A stretch of DNA of 6,453 nt from an uncultured Lachnospiraceae bacterium (GTDB taxonomy: Bacteria; Bacillota_A; Clostridia; Lachnospirales; Lachnospiraceae): the NCBI GenBank assembly GCA_947178085.1, contig CAMWWS010000159.1, positions 1 to 6,453 of the forward strand, given 5' to 3'. Below, piece after piece: positions 1 through 6,322 of this stretch. Every line of letters starts with the position of its first letter. The first letter of the stretch is position 1. Both the position numbers and the translations under genes were made by a program. The notes under the pieces were generated by a model that saw nothing but the letters and a program-made list of their open reading frames with translations, was not told the DNA's origin and did not search any database.

Positions 1-18
1 ATACAGTCAAATGGATCT

Positions 19-36
19 GATTCGGGCGATTCGGGC
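19..36 (+). repeat. Perfect tandem repeat of GATTCGGGC, two copies
   Basis: The 9-base unit GATTCGGGC occurs twice in direct succession (19-27, 28-36). Its length is a multiple of three, and one frame reads across it as Asp-Ser-Gly repeats up to a TAA at 61-63, so it could lie in the 3' tail of a gene beginning left of the window. Other frames are also open to the edge, so the coding status cannot be decided. The segment is more GC-rich than the AT-rich stretch that follows. Confidence 0.4.
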
Positions 37-85
37 AACGGAGTCCACCTTGCGCACATTTAACACACAAAATTAAGCTTTTTAA

Positions 86-103
86 AGACAGATTCAGACA
101 AAT
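86..103 (+). repeat. 10-bp-spaced direct repeat AGACAGAT/AGACAAAT, possible regulator site
   Basis: Two 8-base copies (86-93 and 96-103) match at seven of eight positions and are offset by one helical turn, so they present the same DNA face. The second copy overlaps the candidate -35. LytTR-domain proteins generally bind direct repeats, so autoregulation by the gene starting at 130 is plausible. However, classical LytTR sites are spaced by about two helical turns rather than one. In AT-rich DNA this could also be chance. Confidence 0.25.
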
Positions 104-123
104 AAATTCTTCTGTGGTATACT
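95..123 (+). promoter_or_regulatory. Candidate extended -10 promoter of the LytTR-kinase-MATE operon
   Basis: An extended -10 element, TGG followed by TATACT (115-123), matches the TGnTATAAT consensus with one mismatch. A weaker -35, CAGACA (95-100, four of six matches to TTGACA), sits 17 bases upstream, the ideal spacing. The hexamer places the expected +1 at about 130, the A of the regulator's start codon, so the transcript would have essentially no leader. The -35 overlaps the second copy of an AGACA repeat, so an activator could bind there. The element is seen directly; its activity is inferred. Confidence 0.5.
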
Positions 124-129
124 TGGAGC

Positions 130-852
130 ATGAGAAATATTAAAATTGCGCTTATTGACGACAATCGGGAATTTATACAGGATTTTAGGCGAATACTTGA
201 GCAGGGCTTTCAGGCGGCAGGCGTGCAGTGTGATATTCAGATATATTATGACGCCTTAAGTTTTGAATGCGCTGCGGCAGAGAGGTTTGCGTATGATATA
301 TGCTTTTTGGACATTGAAATGCCGGGAATGAGCGGCATGGAGCTGGCAAAAAGGATGCGGGAGTCAAACGGACAGGAAATAATAGTTTTCCTCACGGCCT
401 ATTCGGAATTTATCCGTGCAGGGTATGAGGTGAAAGCATTTGACTATTTAATCAAAGACAAGGCGGCAGAGGAAATCGGCGGTCTGGTGAAAAGACTTAT
501 TAATGAATTGGATGTGGTGGCAAAAAAGGTTTATATCATAGAAACCCATTCCAGATTGGAAAAAATAAACCATAGCGAAATTATCTATATTTATAAAAGG
601 GGACCGTATTCACGATTTGTCCTATCAGACAGAGAGGTACAGGAAAGAAAAGCCTTAAAAGATGTTTTGGATAAGCTTGACTCAGTGGAATTTATTCTGG
701 TTGAAAGAGGATATGTAATCAATTTGAACCACATCAAAAGAATCTGTTCAAGAAACGTGGAGCTGTCAGACGGCACGAATATTCCGGTGGGAAGGACGCA
801 CATTAATGAATTAAAGGAAAGAATACAGAAATACTGGATGGAGAATTTTTAG
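130..852 (+). CDS. LytTR-family two-component response regulator (receiver plus LytTR DNA-binding domain)
   Basis: This is a cytoplasmic transcription regulator of 240 residues, the usual length for the AgrA/LytR class. Residues 3-125 form a CheY-like receiver with acidic pocket D10-D11, phospho-acceptor Asp61 in FLDIEMPGMSG, the switch Thr89 in FLTAYSEF and the conserved Lys109 in DYLIKD. Residues about 133-235 form the LytTR beta-type DNA-binding domain, with the FxxVxRGYVINLNHI segment at 189-202 and the ELSDGTNIPVGR strand pair at 211-222. The position that is often His-Arg-Ser in this family reads Glu-Arg-Gly here. The start fits the receiver's first strand (MRNIKIALIDDN), but GGAG at 125-128 is only one base from the ATG, too close for a normal ribosome site. 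The kinase gene follows with no gap, so the two are almost certainly a cognate pair. Targets are unknown; self-regulation and control of the MATE gene are inferred. Confidence 0.93.
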   Translation: MRNIKIALIDDNREFIQDFRRILEQGFQAAGVQCDIQIYYDALSFECAAAERFAYDICFLDIEMPGMSGMELAKRMRESNGQEIIVFLTAYSEFIRAGYEVKAFDYLIKDKAAEEIGGLVKRLINELDVVAKKVYIIETHSRLEKINHSEIIYIYKRGPYSRFVLSDREVQERKALKDVLDKLDSVEFILVERGYVINLNHIKRICSRNVELSDGTNIPVGRTHINELKERIQKYWMENF

Positions 853-1530
853 ATGAAAGGGTTGTTTGACTTGTTTAGGGGAAAGCGCAAAGACGAGGAA
901 GCCCTTGAGAAAGAAAGGCAGAGACTCCTTGAACAGGATTATAAGCGGATTGTGGCGCTCAGCAGGGAAAAGAGCAGGTTACTTCATGATATTAAGAATC
1001 ACCTTTTAATCATAGAAGGTCTTTTGAAATACGGACTGTCGGAAAAAGCGCTTATATATATACAGGAGCTTCGTAATTCGGAGCTTGAGTCCAAGCCGTG
1101 GATGCAGTCTGACAATGTAATAGTCAATGCTCTTATGAATGAAAAAATCAATCTGGCAAAAAGTAAGGGAATCAAAGTGCAGCTTAAAACAAGCGACCTG
1201 AAGGATTCCTTTATCGATGACCGGGATTGGTGCGTGATTCTTGGCAATCTGCTTGACAATGCTATTGAAGCCTGTGAAAAGGTAGAGGGAAAAAAGGATA
1301 TTATTGTTAAGATTGATGACGTGGCGTATGGCACTATAATCAATATCAGAAACAGTTATTGTGGGGAAATTCCTGACATGGAAGGTGAAGCTCCAACGGC
1401 AAAGGCCGATAAAGAAGAACATGGGATAGGGAATCAGAATGTTAAGCTTGCGGCCAAGAAATACGGAGCGATTATTTTATATAAGAAGGAAGAAGAGATG
1501 TTTGGCGTTACGTTGGTCTTGTACAGGTAA
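853..1530 (+). CDS. Short GHKL-type sensor histidine kinase lacking a membrane sensor domain
   Basis: This protein of 225 residues has the catalytic half of AgrC/VirS-like kinases. A dimerisation helix carries the likely phospho-acceptor His45 in LLHDIKNH. The GHKL ATPase domain (about 88-225) has the N-box NLLDNAIEAC (132-141; Asn132, Asp135, Asn136, Glu139), the strand IINIRNS (162-168), and the G-box HGIGNQNVKLAAKKYG (190-205). Family members usually exceed 400 residues, with five to seven membrane helices before the His helix. Here only about 40 residues precede it: an amphipathic start, MKGLFDLF, then a basic patch and a charged helix likely to be coiled-coil. No transmembrane segment is visible, so it is cytosolic or only peripherally membrane-bound. 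The start follows the regulator's stop directly, with GGAGA at 840-844 eight bases upstream, so this is the native start and not a truncated reading. The presumed partner is the LytTR regulator; the input signal is unknown. Confidence 0.9.
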   Translation: MKGLFDLFRGKRKDEEALEKERQRLLEQDYKRIVALSREKSRLLHDIKNHLLIIEGLLKYGLSEKALIYIQELRNSELESKPWMQSDNVIVNALMNEKINLAKSKGIKVQLKTSDLKDSFIDDRDWCVILGNLLDNAIEACEKVEGKKDIIVKIDDVAYGTIINIRNSYCGEIPDMEGEAPTAKADKEEHGIGNQNVKLAAKKYGAIILYKKEEEMFGVTLVLYR

Positions 1531-1567
1531 GAGGATACTTGGCTGCTAAGCATTTGGGGAGGATTTT

Positions 1568-2899
1568 ATGAAAAACATGACTATAGGAAAACCTTTAAAG
1601 GTTATTTTACTTTTTGCGCTTCCGCTTTATATAGGGCAGATGTTTCAGCTGTGTTACAGCCTGATTGATACCCGCATTATAGGAAGTACTCTGGGAGAGA
1701 CGTCACTTGCGGCGGTAGGTGCAACCACATCGCTTAGTGATATGCTGATAGAGTTCATAAACGGCATTATCGCCGGATTCGGTATTATTATTTCTACTTT
1801 TTACGGAGCGAAGGATGAGGAAAAACTGAAAAAATCAATCGGCGGTACGGCGCTTCTTGGGGTAGCGGCAGCCGCTGTTATCAGTGTAGTATCATTGTTA
1901 CTTTTGCCGTTGATTTTAAAATTTTTGAATGTATCTGAAATGCATCTACCTGAAGCAACTGCATATATCCGTATTATACTTGCAGGAATGATCGCAACCG
2001 CATTGTACAATATCTGTGCGGCAATTCTGCGTGCTATCGGTGATTCTTTTACTCCGCTGGTTTTTCTGGTGATTTCCAATGTGCTGAATATAGTGCTTGA
2101 CTATGTGTGCATCCGGTATCTTAATATGGGAGTTTCCGGTGCGGCGGTGGCTACAGTATTTTCACAGGCGTTGTCGGCGTTACTTTGTTTCCTTTATATG
2201 AGGAAAAAATATAGTGAGCTTATGCCTGATATGGAAGGGCTGAAGCCGGATAAGGAAATATATGGGCGGCTTCTGCCGACAGGGATTTCTATGGGATTCA
2301 TGATTTCCTTTGTAACTCTTGGTTCGTTGGCGCTGCAGACCAGCATCAATACTTTCGGGACAAATGTAATCGTGGCGCATACCGCAGCCAGAAAAGCCAC
2401 ATCCCTGTTTCTGACTCCTTTCTTTGTATTGGGGACGGCGCTTGCCACCTACTGTGGACAGAATCTTGGGGCGGAGGAATACGGAAGGATTAAGAAGGGA
2501 ATTAAGGATACGGTTTTTTTGGCATTTGGATGGTGTGCTGTGGTGCTTATCGTAATCTTTTTGCTCTCACCGCAGATTGTCCGGCTGATTACTGCAAGCA
2601 GTGAAGGAGAGGTTATTGATACTGCATCTATTTATCTGAAGATTAATGGCGTTTTTTACTTTCTTCCGGCGCTTATCTGCATTTTCAGGAACAGTATGCA
2701 GGGCTTTGGTGATAAGAAGACGCCGCTTTTTTCCAGCCTGATTGAGCTTACCGGAAAGGTGGTCATTGCCTTTTTACTTGCGCCTGTGATTGGCTATATG
2801 GGTGTAATTATCTCGGAGCCTGTAGTTTGGGCGGTTATGGTGATACCGCTTTTTGTAAATATTATGAGGAATCCGATATTTAAGGAAGTACGTGAATGA
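1568..2899 (+). CDS. MATE-family multidrug/toxin efflux transporter
   Basis: This is a cation-coupled antiporter of the cytoplasmic membrane; 443 residues is full length for the family, with about twelve helices expected. The two-fold internal duplication is visible. YGAKDEEKLKKS (79-90) is echoed by CGQNLGAEEYGRIKKG (296-311), and LRAIGDSFTPL (154-164) by MQGFGDKKTPL (377-387), the RxxxGDxxTP-type loop of each half. The first helix region has the family's PLYIGQMFQLCYSLIDTRIIG (19-39) including Asp34. A charged loop at 212-234 joins the halves. A strong site GGGGAGGA (1556-1563) lies four bases before the ATG. It follows the kinase by 37 bases with no terminator, so it is the third gene of the operon. 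Substrates cannot be inferred: MATE proteins export cationic drugs, dyes or metabolites. The operon setting suggests that pump production is controlled by the LytTR pair, but a role in sensing is also possible. Confidence 0.95.
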   Translation: MKNMTIGKPLKVILLFALPLYIGQMFQLCYSLIDTRIIGSTLGETSLAAVGATTSLSDMLIEFINGIIAGFGIIISTFYGAKDEEKLKKSIGGTALLGVAAAAVISVVSLLLLPLILKFLNVSEMHLPEATAYIRIILAGMIATALYNICAAILRAIGDSFTPLVFLVISNVLNIVLDYVCIRYLNMGVSGAAVATVFSQALSALLCFLYMRKKYSELMPDMEGLKPDKEIYGRLLPTGISMGFMISFVTLGSLALQTSINTFGTNVIVAHTAARKATSLFLTPFFVLGTALATYCGQNLGAEEYGRIKKGIKDTVFLAFGWCAVVLIVIFLLSPQIVRLITASSEGEVIDTASIYLKINGVFYFLPALICIFRNSMQGFGDKKTPLFSSLIELTGKVVIAFLLAPVIGYMGVIISEPVVWAVMVIPLFVNIMRNPIFKEVRE

Positions 2900-2959
2900 T
2901 AAGATTATGGTATCAAAAGGCATACATATAAAAGTTCGATGACATATGGAAGAAAAATC

Positions 2960-3000
2960 AAAAAACCTCAAGTAGTGGCTGATGCTTGGGGTATTTTGTT
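2960..3000 (+). terminator. Intrinsic terminator closing the MATE operon
   Basis: Arms ACCTCAAG (2965-2972) and CTTGGGGT (2985-2992) form an eight-pair stem with one G-U pair around a 12-base loop. An A-run at 2960-2964 precedes the stem, and ATTTTGTT (2993-3000) follows, so after one A-A mismatch the stem continues as AAAA/TTTT. The A-tract/stem/T-tract pattern fits rho-independent termination and might work on either strand. It lies 61 bases after the MATE stop and separates the two operons. Confidence 0.75.
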
Positions 3001-3073
3001 ATGGGCAATTTTAAATGTGACAAAAGTAATATAAAAAATAGTTCTTTTTTCACTACCGCTCCATTTTGATAAT

Positions 3074-3082
3074 TGTTATGAT
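3074..3082 (+). promoter_or_regulatory. Candidate extended -10 promoter of the ABC exporter operon
   Basis: TGT followed by TATGAT (3074-3082) is an extended -10 element with one mismatch in the hexamer. It predicts transcription from about 3089, some 43 bases before the preferred ATPase start. No good -35 is present at the standard distance, which is common for extended -10 promoters or for activator-dependent ones. The element lies after the terminator at 2960-3000, in the only gap before the ABC genes. Confidence 0.4.
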
Positions 3083-3097
3083 GTCATTGCAGCATAA
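3076..3097. promoter_or_regulatory. Imperfect dyad, possible operator or leader stem
   Basis: Arms TTATGATG (3076-3083) and CAGCATAA (3090-3097) are inverted copies with a single mismatch, seven of eight pairs, around six central bases. The dyad overlaps the candidate -10 and the expected start of transcription, where a repressor would act. A second inverted pair, TCATTG (3084-3089) and CAATGA (3103-3108), overlaps it, so the RNA leader could fold in two exclusive ways. No protein can be assigned to it from this window. Confidence 0.3.
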
Positions 3098-3107
3098 ATA
3101 ATCAATG

Positions 3108-3123
3108 AAGGAGAGGAGCAAGG
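3108..3123 (+). promoter_or_regulatory. Ribosome binding region of the ABC ATPase gene, favours the 3132 start
   Basis: A purine-rich stretch, AAGGAGAGGAGCAAGG, runs across 3108-3123. It lies downstream of the possible upstream ATG at 3105, so it can serve only the ATG at 3132. AAGG at 3120-3123 is eight bases from that ATG, and the stronger GGAGAGGAG is 13 bases away. Nothing resembling a ribosome site precedes 3105. Confidence 0.6.
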
Positions 3124-3131
3124 TTATAAAA

Positions 3132-3893
3132 ATGGGAGATATTATTTTAAAAACAACAGACCTAACGAAAAAATACAATAATAAAGCCGTTGTTGATAAT
3201 TTAAATATTGAAATCAGAAGAGGCGAGATTTTCGGATTATTAGGGCCGAATGGAGCGGGTAAAAGCACCACTATGAATATGATCTGTTCAATAGTACGTC
3301 CGACGGCAGGTGAGATTGAATTGCTGGGTAAAAACCCTTGGAAGCAGAAAAAAGAGGTGATTCATAAAATCGGCTACATTCCGCAGGAACTTGCCATTCA
3401 TGGAAATCTGAAGGCATGGGAGAACGTGGAGTTATTTACTTCCCTTTATGGAATAAAGGGGCAGCAGTTAAAAAATGCGGTAAATGAATCGTTGGAGTAT
3501 GTCGGTTTGTTGGAGCGCAGGCAGGAATTTGCCAAGAACTTTTCAGGCGGTATGAAAAGGAGATTAAATATAGCCTGTGCGCTTGGACATAATCCGGAGC
3601 TGCTGATTTTTGACGAGCCTACGGTAGGCATTGATCCCCAGTCCAGAAACTTTATTCTGGATAAGATTAAGGAGTCAAACAAAAAAGGCGCCACGGTTAT
3701 TTACACAAGCCACTATATGGAAGAAGTGGAAGCAATCTGTACCCGGATCGCCATTATGGATAACGGGAAGATTATTGCGTGCGGAACCAGTGCTGAATTG
3801 AAAAAACTGGTTACCGGCGGGGATGAAACTATTACATTAGAGGAAGTATTCCTGACACTTACAGGTAAAAAACTCAGAGATTATGCGGAATAG
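3132..3893 (+). CDS. ABC transporter ATP-binding protein, drug/antibiotic export type
   Basis: This is the ATP-hydrolysing subunit of a membrane exporter; 253 residues from this start. Visible motifs are Walker A GPNGAGKST (38-46), Q-loop Gln85 in YIPQEL, signature FSGGMKRR (137-144), Walker B LLIFDEPTVGID (157-168) with catalytic Glu162, and switch His194 in TSHYMEE. The C-terminus TLEEVFLTLTGKKLRD (235-250) is typical of the CcmA/DrrA-like ATPases that pair with ABC-2 permeases. An ATG at 3105 would add nine residues (MKERSKVIK), but it has no ribosome site and lies before the purine-rich one. The resulting start, MGDIILKTTDLTKKY, matches how this family usually begins. Two ABC-2 permease genes follow in the same operon (12-base gap to the first). 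It resembles bacitracin/lantibiotic-type exporters, but its substrate is unknown. Confidence 0.93.
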   Translation: MGDIILKTTDLTKKYNNKAVVDNLNIEIRRGEIFGLLGPNGAGKSTTMNMICSIVRPTAGEIELLGKNPWKQKKEVIHKIGYIPQELAIHGNLKAWENVELFTSLYGIKGQQLKNAVNESLEYVGLLERRQEFAKNFSGGMKRRLNIACALGHNPELLIFDEPTVGIDPQSRNFILDKIKESNKKGATVIYTSHYMEEVEAICTRIAIMDNGKIIACGTSAELKKLVTGGDETITLEEVFLTLTGKKLRDYAE

Positions 3894-3905
3894 TGAGGGA
3901 GAGAT

Positions 3906-4979
3906 ATGATTCGTTATTTGATAAAAAATAATTTTAAACTCATGTTCCGTAATACATGGAGCGTGATTACTATGCTGTTAGGTCCTGTATTGGTGATAAT
4001 GGTTTTGTCCAGTGCATTTTCTGAACTGATGAAGTCATACGAAGGAGTAGATGAATTTGCGGTGGGGTATAGGGTACAGGGTGCAGCGGAAGATGATGCG
4101 GTATTTGAGTCTGTTAAACATGCAGGTAAGGAAGCAGGTATTCTTTTCTATGAATATCCGGAAGGTGAAGTAAAGGAAGTTATGGAAAAAAATGAACTTG
4201 CGGGATTCGTGGAGTTTTCGGGGGATGCCTATGTAGTATACAAGAGCGCTGATTATGAAATAGAGGGTATTACTTTAGAATACTTTATAAACAAGGTGAT
4301 AAATACAGGCGTGAATGCTTACATGCAGATTCAGAATGATATTGTTTTACCGACAGAGGAACTGGAATTCATGCCGGCAGTTAATGCAAGAGATTATTAT
4401 GGCATTATTTATATTGTTTATTTTTGCTGGTGTGGAATTATATGCGCGACAGGGGTTCTGAGCAATGAAAAGAAATATGGAATTGTGCGAAGATTTCAGG
4501 TATCCGATATATCTGAGACGCAAAATTACTTAGGGAAATTTATTCCCGTTGTTTTCACGGTGTCAGTGGGTATGGCGGCAGCAACGGCAATTACCGTATT
4601 GCTTTATGATATACATTGGGGTAATCCCGTTTTGTCCATACTGATTGTTTTTATGATGATATCAGCGGGAACTGCATTGGGATTGATGCTTTACAATATT
4701 TCAGACAGTCTGGTAATTACGATTATCATGCAATTTACGATAGTGTGGTTTATGGGATTCTTTGGCGGCAGTTTTGAAACCTATATGTTTTCGAGAATGC
4801 CTGATGCGATAAAACATCTGTCGCCGATTTACCATGGCAACAGGGCGCTGGTAGAGCTCTCCTGCATGGGAAGAAGTGATTATATATACAGCGCTGTGTG
4901 GTATTCCTTAGGAATTATTGCGGTTTGTTCTGCAATCGCTATATTGGCGGGCAGTATCAGAAAGAGAGGCAGAGCATGA
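3906..4979 (+). CDS. ABC-2 type transporter permease, first subunit
   Basis: This is a membrane subunit of the exporter powered by the preceding ATPase. The 357 residues show the ABC-2 layout: one N-terminal helix (about 18-38, after the basic start MIRYLIKNNFKLMFRN), an outside domain (about 40-160), then five helices at about 165-185, 211-233, 240-264, 269-288 and 329-350, and a basic tail RKRGR. The short cytoplasmic stretch NEKKYGIVRRFQVSDIS (187-203) is where such permeases commonly contact the ATPase. AGGGAGAG (3896-3903) is placed two bases before the ATG, with the ATPase stop 12 bases upstream. Its stop overlaps the next permease start (ATGA), implying coupled translation and matched amounts. 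It is different in sequence from the second permease, so a heterodimer is likely. The substrate is unknown. Confidence 0.88.
   Translation: MIRYLIKNNFKLMFRNTWSVITMLLGPVLVIMVLSSAFSELMKSYEGVDEFAVGYRVQGAAEDDAVFESVKHAGKEAGILFYEYPEGEVKEVMEKNELAGFVEFSGDAYVVYKSADYEIEGITLEYFINKVINTGVNAYMQIQNDIVLPTEELEFMPAVNARDYYGIIYIVYFCWCGIICATGVLSNEKKYGIVRRFQVSDISETQNYLGKFIPVVFTVSVGMAAATAITVLLYDIHWGNPVLSILIVFMMISAGTALGLMLYNISDSLVITIIMQFTIVWFMGFFGGSFETYMFSRMPDAIKHLSPIYHGNRALVELSCMGRSDYIYSAVWYSLGIIAVCSAIAILAGSIRKRGRA
4964..4969 (+). promoter_or_regulatory. Shine-Dalgarno site that fixes the second permease start
   Basis: GAGAGG lies six bases before the ATG at 4976, inside the end of the first permease gene. This, together with the ATGA overlap, decides the start against an in-frame ATG at 4898 that would add 26 residues lying entirely within the upstream gene. 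Confidence 0.75.
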
Positions 4980-6241
4980 TAGAATTAGTGAAAATGAACC
5001 TCAAATTGTTGTTAAGAAATAAAGGATTTTTGTTTTTCCTCATAGTAACACCTATATTATCAACATTTATTCTGAGTATAAAAATGGATGAACATACAAT
5101 TTATATGGATGATTCGGACAAAGAAGTTATTCTGGAATTAACGTCTTATACAGACAAGGCGGTTTATGCGGGGGATACATCGGCATGTATCATAAAAGTA
5201 TATGATGCGTCAAAATCGGAATTGTCTGAATATGTATTAAATCAAATGGCAGAAGTCGGTATGTTTTCAATTTGCCGTGCCGACGTCAGCGGACTGTCTG
5301 AGGAGGAGGTAGAAAAAATCGCGAAAAAGGATGCTTTTGACGACAGGGCGGGAATGCTGCTTTATCTGAAAGAGGATTTTGATGAAGCGGTATTAGACGG
5401 CGCATGGGAACGTGGTGTGAAACTGTATGTTGTATCAGAAGATGAGCGTCAGGAAATCTTTGTAAACGAACTTACGGATTTGCTTGCCGGAATAAAGCAG
5501 ATGCAAAGTATTGCGGGAAATGACATAAGCGCTATGATAGAGCTGTTTACAGATATTCAGGAATTACTTCCTGAAAAAAAGGTGGTAAATCTTGCAGGCA
5601 GGGAAGGAGTTGCATTGACTGAACAGCAAACAAATCAACGGACTCAGATTGGTTATGCATTTGCCTTTGTAACTTTAGGGTTCTTATTCTGCGGCGTCTG
5701 TGTGGCACATTCTGTCATTGAGGAGCAGAATAACAAGGTATTTACCAGAGTTATGCTGACAAAGTTAAAAAGCAGGGACTATTTTATGTCCAAACTTGCG
5801 GTAGCGGTAGTCATTTGTGTGATGCAGACCTTGGTGCTTGCAGTATGTTTATCCCTTATTAAGGGGCTGGATGTGGGAATGGGAATCATGAATTTTCTTA
5901 TTGTAATCTTCCTGTTGGGTCTGATATTTGGGACATTAAGTCTTTTGCTGGGAGTGATTCTCGGAGATGTTATGAGTTCTAATTATGCAGTATTCGCGAT
6001 TTGGAGTATTTCGGCATTGTTGGCGGGATTGTATTTCCCTTTGGATGATACGACTAAGGCGCTGAAGACACTTTCTTATCTTATGCCGCAGAAATGGTTC
6101 ATGGATATATCGGAATTATTATTAGTAGGGGACAAAAGCGCCTATTCTATGTTATTATGTGTTACAGCAGCCTACTTAATTATTTTTATCAGTGTGGGCG
6201 GCGTGGGGCTTAAGGTCAAGTATCATAAGGGCGGTATCTGA
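4976..6241 (+). CDS. ABC-2 type transporter permease, second subunit
   Basis: This second membrane subunit of the ABC exporter has 421 residues. It has the same plan as its partner but a larger extracytoplasmic part: one helix (about 17-35) after MIELVKMNLKLLLRNKG, then about 185 mostly polar, acidic residues (38-222), then five helices at about 225-245, 270-293, 303-328, 335-354 and 390-411. The stretch VIEEQNNKVFTRVMLTKLKSRDY (247-269) corresponds to the coupling segment of ABC-2 permeases. FPLDDTTKALKTLSYLMPQKWFMD (354-377) resembles the ABC-2 family's C-terminal region with a conserved Pro before the last helix. Its ATG overlaps the first permease stop. The extra outside mass could bind substrate, but no known fold is recognised. 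The unequal outside domains support a heterodimeric channel. Confidence 0.88.
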   Translation: MIELVKMNLKLLLRNKGFLFFLIVTPILSTFILSIKMDEHTIYMDDSDKEVILELTSYTDKAVYAGDTSACIIKVYDASKSELSEYVLNQMAEVGMFSICRADVSGLSEEEVEKIAKKDAFDDRAGMLLYLKEDFDEAVLDGAWERGVKLYVVSEDERQEIFVNELTDLLAGIKQMQSIAGNDISAMIELFTDIQELLPEKKVVNLAGREGVALTEQQTNQRTQIGYAFAFVTLGFLFCGVCVAHSVIEEQNNKVFTRVMLTKLKSRDYFMSKLAVAVVICVMQTLVLAVCLSLIKGLDVGMGIMNFLIVIFLLGLIFGTLSLLLGVILGDVMSSNYAVFAIWSISALLAGLYFPLDDTTKALKTLSYLMPQKWFMDISELLLVGDKSAYSMLLCVTAAYLIIFISVGGVGLKVKYHKGGI

Positions 6242-6266
6242 TCGGTACGCGAATAAGGTATTGAGT

Positions 6267-6308
6267 ATGGAAGAGCATGGAATAGCATAGATAGAATAGC
6301 ACAGGATA
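6267..6308 (+). repeat. Imperfect short tandem repeats in the spacer after the second permease
   Basis: ATGGAAGAGC (6267-6276) is followed at once by ATGGAATAGC (6277-6286), nine of ten bases the same. GAATAGCATAGATA (6280-6293) then runs into GAATAGCACAGGATA (6294-6308), a near-copy with one base inserted. The pattern looks like replication slippage. The same ATGGAAGA motif starts the next gene at 6323. A reading from 6267 stops after seven codons, so it is not a real gene. Confidence 0.55.
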
Positions 6309-6322
6309 GAAAGGAACGGCGC

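Noticed and set aside
1..59. Reverse-strand reading from ATG at 59-57 to the left edge
   Set aside because: Only about 19 codons are visible, with no recognisable domain and no clear ribosome site, so it cannot be supported as a gene.
1006..1422. 138-residue open frame on the - strand, and a 114-residue one at 999-1343
   Set aside because: Both lie inside the kinase gene, whose motifs are clear on the + strand. They have no family-like motifs and are shadows of the AT-rich coding sequence.
1533..1542. GGATACTTGG before the MATE gene, resembling the promoter motif at 117-126
   Set aside because: The hexamer GATACT is a poor -10, and no -35 sits at a workable distance; read-through from the kinase gene is simpler.
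2946..2975. Nine-codon reading MEEKSKNLK after the MATE gene
   Set aside because: It has no Shine-Dalgarno site and runs into the terminator stem.
3033..3050. AAAAAA/TTTTTT inverted repeat between the operons
   Set aside because: It contains only A-T pairs around a six-base loop in very AT-rich DNA, too weak for a terminator or an operator.
3105..3131. ATG at 3105 as start of the ABC ATPase
   Set aside because: No ribosome site precedes it; the purine-rich site lies downstream of it, and the family alignment begins at MGDIILKTTDL. It remains possible but less likely.
4898..4975. 26-residue N-terminal extension of the second permease
   Set aside because: It lies entirely within the first permease gene. 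GAGAGG at 4964-4969 and the ATGA overlap support the start at 4976, and MIELVKMNLKLLLRN is a typical permease beginning.
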